DNA of 11,048 bases. It comes from an uncultured Eubacteriales bacterium. Lineage in GTDB: Bacteria > Bacillota > Clostridia > Christensenellales > CAG-138. The stretch spans positions 1 to 11,048 of the forward strand of contig UQOG01000064.1 of assembly GCA_900542615.1 (NCBI GenBank), written 5' to 3'. The notes under the pieces are model-generated. The model was not told the origin of the DNA. It worked only from the letters and a program-made list of their open reading frames with translations, and ran no database searches. Made by a program: the position numbers and the translations under genes. Shown here piece after piece: positions 6,545-11,048 of this stretch (positions within the stretch are counted from its first letter, which is position 1; every line of letters starts with the position of its first letter).

Positions 6545-7401
6545 GCCAGCAGATGGATAATGCGCAGCGGGCACAGGTGCTGGTACACGCCCTGCCCTAC
6601 ATTCAAAAATATGCCAATAAGATCATTGTGGTCAAATATGGCGGCAACGCCATGCTGAACGAAGAGCTTAAAAGCGCCGTCATGAACGACATCGTGCTTC
6701 TATCCCTGATCGGCATCCGGGTGGTGCTGGTGCATGGGGGCGGCCCGGAGATTACCGAGACCCTCAAGGCCATGGGCAAGACCTCCACCTTTGTGGAGGG
6801 CCGGCGGGTCACCGACGAGGAGACCGCAGGCGTGGTGCAGATGGTGCTGGCCGGCAAGATCAACAAGAGCCTGGTAAACCGGATCGGCGCCATCGGCGGC
6901 AAGGCCATGGGCCTTTGCGGCCTGGACGGCAGGATGATCCGGGCGGAGGCCCTGGATATGGACCGATGGGGCTATGTGGGCAACATCACCCAGGTGGACC
7001 CCCAGCCGGTGCTGGACGTGCTGGCCATGGGCTATATCCCGGTGGTGGCCACGGTGGGCTACGACGATGCCGGGAACGTATACAACATCAACGCGGATAC
7101 CGCAGCCTCCCGCCTGGCGGGGGTGCTCAAGGCGGAGTGCCTCATCAGCCTGACGGATATCGCCGGCATCATGCGGGATAAGGACGATCCGGCTTCCCTG
7201 ATCCCCCGGCTCCATGTGAGCGAAGCGCCCCAGCTGGTGCACGAAGGGGTTATATCCGGCGGCATGATCCCCAAGGTGGAATGCTGCATCGAAGCCATCC
7301 GCCGGGGTGTGAAGAAGGTATTCATCATCGACGGCCGGATCCCCCACGCCATATTGATGGAGATCCTCACCGACGAAGGCATTGGGACCATGTTCGTGTA
7401 A
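6541..7401 (+). CDS. argB: N-acetylglutamate kinase, predicted arginine-sensitive
   Basis: ArgB phosphorylates N-acetylglutamate with ATP, the committed step in acetyl-recycling pathways. The 286-residue protein has the amino-acid kinase motifs KYGGNAM (Lys32), LVHGGGPEI (63-71), EGRRVTDEETAGVV, AGKINKSLVNRIG and NINADTAASRLAG. An N-terminal helix of about 24 residues precedes the core, and the C-terminus carries a GIGTMFV signature after an IPHAILMEI segment. Both features mark the hexameric, arginine-inhibited kinases in family studies, so I infer feedback inhibition by arginine. This agrees with an ArgJ-type pathway. The start overlaps the argJ stop by four bases, and argD follows after 10 bases. 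Confidence 0.97.
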   Translation: MSQQMDNAQRAQVLVHALPYIQKYANKIIVVKYGGNAMLNEELKSAVMNDIVLLSLIGIRVVLVHGGGPEITETLKAMGKTSTFVEGRRVTDEETAGVVQMVLAGKINKSLVNRIGAIGGKAMGLCGLDGRMIRAEALDMDRWGYVGNITQVDPQPVLDVLAMGYIPVVATVGYDDAGNVYNINADTAASRLAGVLKAECLISLTDIAGIMRDKDDPASLIPRLHVSEAPQLVHEGVISGGMIPKVECCIEAIRRGVKKVFIIDGRIPHAILMEILTDEGIGTMFV

Positions 7402-7411
7402 AGGAGAGCTT

Positions 7412-8581
7412 ATGCATACGACGGTAGAAACCACAAACCAATACATCGCCAACACCTACGCCAGGACCCCCTTGGCCCTGACCCACGGGAAGGGCTCCCT
7501 CCTGTATGACGAGGCGGGGAAGGAATACATCGACTTTGGCAGCGGCATCGCCGTAAACGTATTTGGCGTCGCAGACCCGGAATGGGAAAAGGCGGTTTGC
7601 GAACAGGCGGGGAAATTGCAGCATTGCTCCAACTATTATTACACCCAGCCCCAGGCCCGCTTGGCGGAGCTTTTGTGCGAGAAAAGCGGCTTAAAGGCGG
7701 TATTCTTTTGTAATTCCGGCGCGGAGGCCAACGAGTGCGCCATCAAGGCGGCTCGGAAGTATTCCAACGATAAGTATGGGGCGGGCCGCTACCGGATCAT
7801 CACCCTGTACAATAGTTTCCATGGCCGCACCATGGCCACCCTGAGCGCCACCGGCCAGGACGCCCTCCACGTCCATTTCGCGCCCTTTTTAGAGGGCTTT
7901 GTCCACGTGCCTGCCAACGACGTTTCCGCCGTCCAGCAGGAGGTGGAGAAGGGAGGCGTATGCGCCGTCATGATGGAAATGGTCCAGGGGGAAGGCGGTG
8001 TGCAGCCCTTGGCGGACGATTACGTCCAGGCGGTTGCCAAGCTGTGCCGGGAGCAGGATATCCTCCTGATCGCAGACGAGGTCCAGTGCGGAAACGGCCG
8101 CACGGGGAAATACTTTGCCTATATGCACCATCCCGGGGTGGAGCCGGATATCGTTTCCACCGCCAAAGCCCTGGCGGGGGGCCTGCCCATGGGCGCCACC
8201 CTCTTTGGCCCCCGCACCCAGCATGTGCTGACCCCAGGCACCCATGGTTCCACCTATGGCGGCAATCCGGTATGCGCGGCGGCGGGGGTGAGCATCGTCT
8301 CCCGGATCGACGAGGCGCTGCTGCAACAGGTCACGGAAAAGGGCCGGCATCTGCGCCAACGCCTGGAAGGGGCAAAGGGGGTAAAAAGCGTAGCCGGCTT
8401 AGGGCTGATGATCGGCGTGGATACGGATCGCAAGGTACAGGATATCATCGCGGAATGCCGGGATAAGGGCTTGATCATTCTCAGCGCCAAGGAGAAGGTA
8501 CGCTTGCTTCCCGCCCTGAATATCCCCATGGAGCTATTGGACCGGGGCATTGACATCCTGCTGGAGATAATCGGCAAATGA
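7412..8581 (+). CDS. argD: Acetylornithine aminotransferase
   Basis: ArgD is a pyridoxal-phosphate class III aminotransferase that converts N-acetylglutamate semialdehyde plus glutamate to N-acetylornithine and 2-oxoglutarate. The 389-residue protein has the expected length. It shows NSGAEANECAIKAARKY (cofactor phosphate region), FHGRTMATLSATGQ, IADEVQCGNGRTG with Asp222 contacting the pyridine nitrogen, STAKALAGGLPMGA with the Schiff-base Lys252, and GSTYGGNPVCAAA. I use the ATG at 7412, 4 bases after AAGGAGAG; an in-frame upstream start at 7382 lies inside argB and lacks a ribosome site. Some family members also act in lysine synthesis (succinyl-DAP), which cannot be judged here. The stop overlaps the argF start (ATGA). 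Confidence 0.97.
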   Translation: MHTTVETTNQYIANTYARTPLALTHGKGSLLYDEAGKEYIDFGSGIAVNVFGVADPEWEKAVCEQAGKLQHCSNYYYTQPQARLAELLCEKSGLKAVFFCNSGAEANECAIKAARKYSNDKYGAGRYRIITLYNSFHGRTMATLSATGQDALHVHFAPFLEGFVHVPANDVSAVQQEVEKGGVCAVMMEMVQGEGGVQPLADDYVQAVAKLCREQDILLIADEVQCGNGRTGKYFAYMHHPGVEPDIVSTAKALAGGLPMGATLFGPRTQHVLTPGTHGSTYGGNPVCAAAGVSIVSRIDEALLQQVTEKGRHLRQRLEGAKGVKSVAGLGLMIGVDTDRKVQDIIAECRDKGLIILSAKEKVRLLPALNIPMELLDRGIDILLEIIGK

Positions 8582-9498
8582 AGCACCTGCTAAAGCTATG
8601 GGATCTTACCGGCCAGGAGATCATCGATATCCTGAACCTGGCGGATCAGCTGAAATACGAGCAGAAAAACGGCATTGCCCACCCCCATCTCAAGGGCAAG
8701 ACCTTGGGGATGATCTTTCAAAAATCCTCCACCCGGACCCGGGTTTCCTTCGAGGTGGGCATGTATCAGCTGGGGGGCATGGCCCTGTTTCTCAGCGCCA
8801 ACGATTTGCAGATCGGCCGGGGAGAACCGGTGCAGGATACCGCCCGGGTGCTGTCCCGGTATCTGGACGGCATTATGATCCGTACCTTTGCCCAGCAGGA
8901 GGTGGAGGACCTGGCTGCTTACGGCACCATTCCCGTGATCAACGGCCTGACGGATTATTGCCATCCCTGCCAGGTGCTGGCGGACCTGATGACCATCCGG
9001 GAGCACAAGGGCAGCCTGAGCGGCTTGAAGCTGTGCTTTATCGGCGACGGACACAACATGGCAAACTCCCTGATCGTGGGAGGCATCAAAACCGGGATGC
9101 AGGTGGCCGTGGCTACCCCGGCGGATTACGCGCCGGATGGGAAGATCCTAGCCTGGGCCCAGGAAAGCGACCGGTTCCAGTATACCCAGTCGCCGATGGA
9201 GGCGGCCAAGGACGCGGATGTGATCTTCACGGACGTATGGGCTTCCATGGGCCAGGAGGAAGAGGCGAAAAAGCGCCGGGCGGCCTTTGCAGGCATTTAC
9301 CAGGTGAACGATCAGGTGATGGAAGCCGCCAAGCCGGATTGTATGGTGCAGCATTGCCTGCCCGCCCATCGGGAGGAGGAGATCACCACCAAGGTGTTCG
9401 AAGCCCATGCGGGGGAGATCTTCGATGAGGCGGAAAACCGGCTGCACGCCCAAAAGGCCGTCATGGTGAAGCTCATGGGGCCGGACGCCTCCCTTTAA
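8578..9498 (+). CDS. argF: Ornithine carbamoyltransferase
   Basis: ArgF joins ornithine and carbamoyl phosphate to form citrulline. The 306-residue protein carries the carbamoyl-phosphate motif SSTRTR (residues 50-55), HPCQ (129-132), FIGDGHNMANS at the start of the ornithine domain, the ornithine-specific loop DVWASMGQE (219-227) and HCLPAHR (259-265) with the active-site cysteine Cys260. The SMG loop and HCLP separate it from aspartate carbamoyltransferase. No arginine deiminase or carbamate kinase lies nearby, so this is the biosynthetic enzyme. It is the last gene of the operon and overlaps argD by four bases. Carbamoyl phosphate must come from carAB elsewhere. Confidence 0.97.
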   Translation: MKHLLKLWDLTGQEIIDILNLADQLKYEQKNGIAHPHLKGKTLGMIFQKSSTRTRVSFEVGMYQLGGMALFLSANDLQIGRGEPVQDTARVLSRYLDGIMIRTFAQQEVEDLAAYGTIPVINGLTDYCHPCQVLADLMTIREHKGSLSGLKLCFIGDGHNMANSLIVGGIKTGMQVAVATPADYAPDGKILAWAQESDRFQYTQSPMEAAKDADVIFTDVWASMGQEEEAKKRRAAFAGIYQVNDQVMEAAKPDCMVQHCLPAHREEEITTKVFEAHAGEIFDEAENRLHAQKAVMVKLMGPDASL

Positions 9499-9517
9499 GG
9501 CTGCAAAAAAAGCATAA

Positions 9518-9542
9518 GCCATGGCCCGCTTTGGGCCATGGC
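9518..9542. other. Perfect 10-bp hairpin after argF
   Basis: GCCATGGCCC (9518-9527) and GGGCCATGGC (9533-9542) pair perfectly around a 5-base loop, 20 bases after the argF stop. No T-tract follows on the plus strand. On the minus strand seven T residues follow after a 6-base gap. It may stabilise the 3' end of the arg transcript or act as a weak terminator for antisense transcription. Confidence 0.5.
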
Positions 9543-9549
9543 ACATTTG

Positions 9550-9583
9550 GCAGGGCGGCAAAGGCTGCGCCTGCTTTTTTGTT
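9550..9583 (+). terminator. Intrinsic terminator of the arg operon
   Basis: GCAGG (9550-9554) pairs with CCTGC (9570-9574). Two further G-C pairs form after a bulged G, and the stem leads directly into TTTTTTGTT. This GC-rich hairpin plus U-run is a good Rho-independent terminator about 50 bases after the argF stop. Confidence 0.7.
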
Positions 9584-9763
9584 GCCGGGAGGGGTTGCTC
9601 CTTCGCCTGCGAAAGACGCCGCTTTTCCATACCGCAGCGCCTTTCGGGGTGGCGGCCCGGGGAGCGGCGGCGTTTTGCGGCCAGCCACGGTACGCAACAC
9701 CACCCCAGCCTGTGGAAAACCCCTTGGGGGGGGTCGGGGGCTGAACCCCTGATTCGCTTCAAT

Positions 9764-9814
9764 CGGATTTGGCGGCGTGTACGGCAAATCCGCAAAAAGT
9801 CTTGCGCAGCAAGG
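9764..9814. repeat. Intergenic repeat fragment (right copy, module A)
   Basis: CGGATTTG (9764-9771) pairs with CAAATCCG (9785-9792) in an 8-bp stem. It is followed by AAAAGTCTTGCGCAGCAAGG (9795-9814), which matches the reverse complement of 100-119 at 19 of 20 positions. The inverted relation between two intergenic sites nearly 10 kb apart points to a dispersed repeat family. Confidence 0.55.
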
Positions 9815-9892
9815 GGTTTCCCTGCATGGCTTCCTGGCCGCGGCTTAGGCCCAAGGGTGCCATGATTATTTGGAAAAAGTGGCGGCAAGCCA

Positions 9893-9941
9893 GTTTTTCG
9901 ACAACCAAGGGGGGCGAGGCCAATGGCCCCGCCCCCCTTGG
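9893..9941. repeat. Repeat module B plus long GC-rich hairpin
   Basis: GTTTTTCGACAA (9893-9904) is identical to 68-79. It abuts a hairpin with a perfect 12-bp outer stem, CCAAGGGGGGCG (9905-9916) with CGCCCCCCTTGG (9930-9941), and an inner GGCC/GGCC stem with loop AAT. Read on the minus strand, both copies place TTGTCGAAAAA straight after a hairpin or repeat arm. No U-tract follows, so a simple terminator is unlikely. Confidence 0.55.
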
Positions 9942-10042
9942 GGGTACCCGCTTCGCACGCCCGCCGCCCCCCCGGCGGGACGCTGGGCGCACGCCAACGG
10001 AAACGTCCGGGCGCAAGCCGCAGCGAAAAGAGCGCTGTGGGC

Positions 10043-10738
10043 TTAATCCAGCGCCGCCAGGGCCTGTTGATACGTTATCTGGGCGGCTTGCAACTCCTGG
10101 GCCCGCTGGGCTTCCACCTGCTGGAGCTGGGATTGGACCGACTGAATCTCCTGCTGGATCTCGGCGGCATATTCCGGGTTGGCGGCCAGGCTTGCCTCCA
10201 TGCTGGATAACATGCTTTGCAAGTCGGCGGCTTTGCTATCGTATTTACGCTGGATGGATTCCACCTCCTGGGCGTAGGCGGCCGCCAATCGTTCCCGCTC
10301 CAGGTCATTATTTTGTGAGATGGTGGGCTCTGGAACGGGGGTAGCCGCCGGCGTGGTTGTGGGAGGGGGCGTGGTGGGGGCAGGGGTTTTCACCGCAGGC
10401 GTGGGGGTGGGAAACAGAGTTGGCGTTGGCATAGGCGAGGGGGTCGGAAAGGGAAGAAACGATGGCGTAGGGATCTGGATGTCCAGTAGGGGATTCTTTG
10501 TTTCTTCCGGCGCCGGCGCCGGCTCTTCAGAGGATGGCGAAAGGGCGGAACCAGGGGTATTCGCGTCGGCAGCGTTTACCTCCGGCCGGGCCTGGGACGG
10601 CGCCTGCGGCTTGGCGTCCGCTCCCTCCTGCACATAGACGATTTCCACAATGGTGGGGTCCTGCTGGCAACCTGCCAGCAAACAAAATAATAAGCAAAGG
10701 GCAAGGCAATTAACGATTCGTGTAAAAAGGCATTTCAT
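10043..10738 (-). CDS. Putative lipoprotein, Pro/Thr-rich linker and C-terminal coiled coil
   Basis: I do not recognise this 231-residue protein as a named family. It begins MKCLFTRIVN followed by a hydrophobic stretch and the lipobox LLAGC, so cleavage before Cys24 and lipid anchoring on the outer face of the membrane are likely. Residues about 40-140 are low in complexity, first Ala/Pro/Glu-rich, then a run of TP and PT repeats (90-139), probably an extended spacer. Residues about 145-228 are charged, Gln/Glu/Ala-rich and lack proline, and should form a long helix or coiled coil. I start at the ATG at 10738 because the signal peptide begins there; the open frame extends 52 codons upstream, through AT-rich sequence that looks non-coding. 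A surface-exposed tether or partner-binding role is inference. It is convergent with the arg operon and separate from it. Confidence 0.78.
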   Translation of the reverse strand: MKCLFTRIVNCLALCLLFCLLAGCQQDPTIVEIVYVQEGADAKPQAPSQARPEVNAADANTPGSALSPSSEEPAPAPEETKNPLLDIQIPTPSFLPFPTPSPMPTPTLFPTPTPAVKTPAPTTPPPTTTPAATPVPEPTISQNNDLERERLAAAYAQEVESIQRKYDSKAADLQSMLSSMEASLAANPEYAAEIQQEIQSVQSQLQQVEAQRAQELQAAQITYQQALAALD

Positions 10739-10832
10739 AGGCGGCGACCTTTCGGAACATGCGGATGGCTTGGGAAAAGAAGGAACAGAAGGGAAACACA
10801 AAGAAATTCTCTGAAATTTAACATATTTTACC

Positions 10833-10838
10833 ATTATA
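10833..10838 (-). promoter_or_regulatory. Possible -10 element of the lipoprotein gene
   Basis: The minus strand reads TATAAT in AT-rich DNA about 95 bases before the lipoprotein ATG. No convincing -35 hexamer lies 16-18 bases upstream, so this is a weak call. Confidence 0.3.
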
Positions 10839-10981
10839 GAATAAAAAACGCAATGGGAATTTTGAAATGAAGTGAATATTGTTTTTTTTGACATTTATAT
10901 GGGGGGATATCGCTGCGAACGGGAAAAAGAGACATTGTATGACATGTGCGCCGGAATATGCCCTTTACACACAGGGCTTCA

Positions 10982-11009
10982 GAAAAGAAAAAGGCCGGCA
11001 AAGCCGGCC
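10982..11009 (-). terminator. Intrinsic terminator for the minus-strand gene entering from the right
   Basis: GGCCGGC (10993-10999) and GCCGGCC (11003-11009) form a perfect 7-bp stem with an AAA loop. On the minus strand it is followed by TTTTTCTTTTCT, a clear U-rich tract. It starts directly after a minus-strand stop codon (11011-11013), which supports both calls. Confidence 0.8.
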
Positions 11010-11010
11010 C

Positions 11011-11048
11011 TTAAAAAAGAGGAATACCGATGATCTCTTGCTGAAATT
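11011..11048 (-). CDS. C-terminal end of an unidentified gene, cut by the window edge
   Basis: Read on the minus strand, the last codons of an open frame give FQQEIIGIPLF followed by TAA (11011-11013). The intrinsic terminator begins 1 base after this stop, the usual arrangement for a real gene end. Only eleven residues are visible, so neither the product nor the frame can be confirmed. Another minus-strand frame stays open through the hairpin, which makes it less likely. Confidence 0.5.
   Translation of the reverse strand, partial: FQQEIIGIPLF

Larger units (their letters stand above)
9584..10042. other. Gene-free, GC-rich intergenic region with repeats and hairpins
   Basis: I find no credible gene in these roughly 460 bases. 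The open frames that cross it are rich in Gly, Pro, Arg and Ala, have no recognisable motif and no clear ribosome site. The region contains a 13-base-loop hairpin at 9764-9792, repeat modules shared with the left end of the window (9795-9814 and 9893-9904), a long hairpin at 9905-9941 and a GC-only hairpin near 9960-9977. It looks like accumulated intergenic repeats between two convergent transcription units. Confidence 0.6.

Noticed and set aside
5246..6574. Antisense open frame of over 400 codons across argJ
   Set aside because: It mirrors argJ and is rich in His and Gly, with no recognisable domain. Long antisense frames are expected in high-GC coding DNA.
9521..9865. Small plus-strand open frame after argF
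   Set aside because: Its translation is Gly/Arg/Pro-rich without motif and it runs through both hairpins and the operon terminator, so it is not a likely gene.
9769..10344. Plus-strand open frame opposite the end of the lipoprotein gene
   Set aside because: It overlaps repeat modules and the lipoprotein coding sequence, has a Pro/Arg-rich composition and lacks a start signal.
10320..10520. DNA tandem repeat in the lipoprotein gene
   Set aside because: The repetitive look comes from TP/PT codons of the linker; unit length and spacing are irregular, so it is protein low complexity rather than a DNA repeat array.
10739..10894. N-terminal extension of the lipoprotein frame by 52 codons
   Set aside because: It would bury the signal peptide inside the protein. 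The extension is AT-rich, contains the likely promoter and has no protein-like pattern.
1..11048. tRNA, rRNA, CRISPR array, insertion sequence or prophage
   Set aside because: I saw no cloverleaf with a TTCRA loop, no regularly spaced direct repeats and no transposase or integrase motif in any credible frame.

Overview
The window is GC-rich bacterial DNA. Its strong AGGAGG-type ribosome binding sites, textbook sigma-A promoter and tightly packed operon suggest a high-GC member of the Bacillota, most likely a clostridial (Oscillospirales-like) anaerobe. A split, oxygen-sensitive class I fumarase, an intergenic TTGTCGAAAAA-type repeat and a Bacillota-style arginine operon support this. The lineage is inferred from gene style and not from a marker gene.

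Layout. Bases 1-132 are non-coding, with a repeat and a hairpin. Bases 133-1526 (minus strand) hold the two subunits of a class I fumarate hydratase, alpha then beta. Bases 1527-1721 are a divergent control region: an extended -10 promoter faces the fumarase genes, and a consensus TTGACA-17-TATAAT promoter faces the arginine genes. AT-rich GGATA boxes in it could be arginine-repressor sites. Bases 1722-9498 (plus strand) are a seven-gene operon, argG-argH-argC-argJ-argB-argD-argF, with gaps of 46 bases or less and two ATGA overlaps. An intrinsic terminator follows argF at about 9550-9583. Bases 9584-10042 show no gene but hold GC-rich hairpins and partial copies of the left-end repeat. Bases 10043-10738 (minus) encode a small lipoprotein with a Pro/Thr-rich linker and a C-terminal coiled coil. 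At the right edge, a minus-strand gene ends at 11011 and is followed at once by an intrinsic terminator.

How the genes work together. ArgJ, ArgB, ArgC and ArgD take glutamate, via acetylated intermediates, to ornithine, with the acetyl group recycled by ArgJ. ArgF makes citrulline, and ArgG and ArgH make arginine plus fumarate. ArgB carries the N-terminal helix and C-terminal signature of arginine-inhibited kinases, as expected for an acetyl-recycling pathway. ArgC is the short 'uncommon form'. The divergent fumarase could convert the fumarate released by ArgH to malate. No argA, argR, carA or carB is present here, so carbamoyl phosphate, the regulator and possibly the first acetylation come from elsewhere.

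I see no clear new multi-gene system. The points most worth a second look are the fumarase/arginine divergon with its repeated boxes, the uncommon ArgC, the mosaic intergenic repeats at both ends and the unrecognised lipoprotein.
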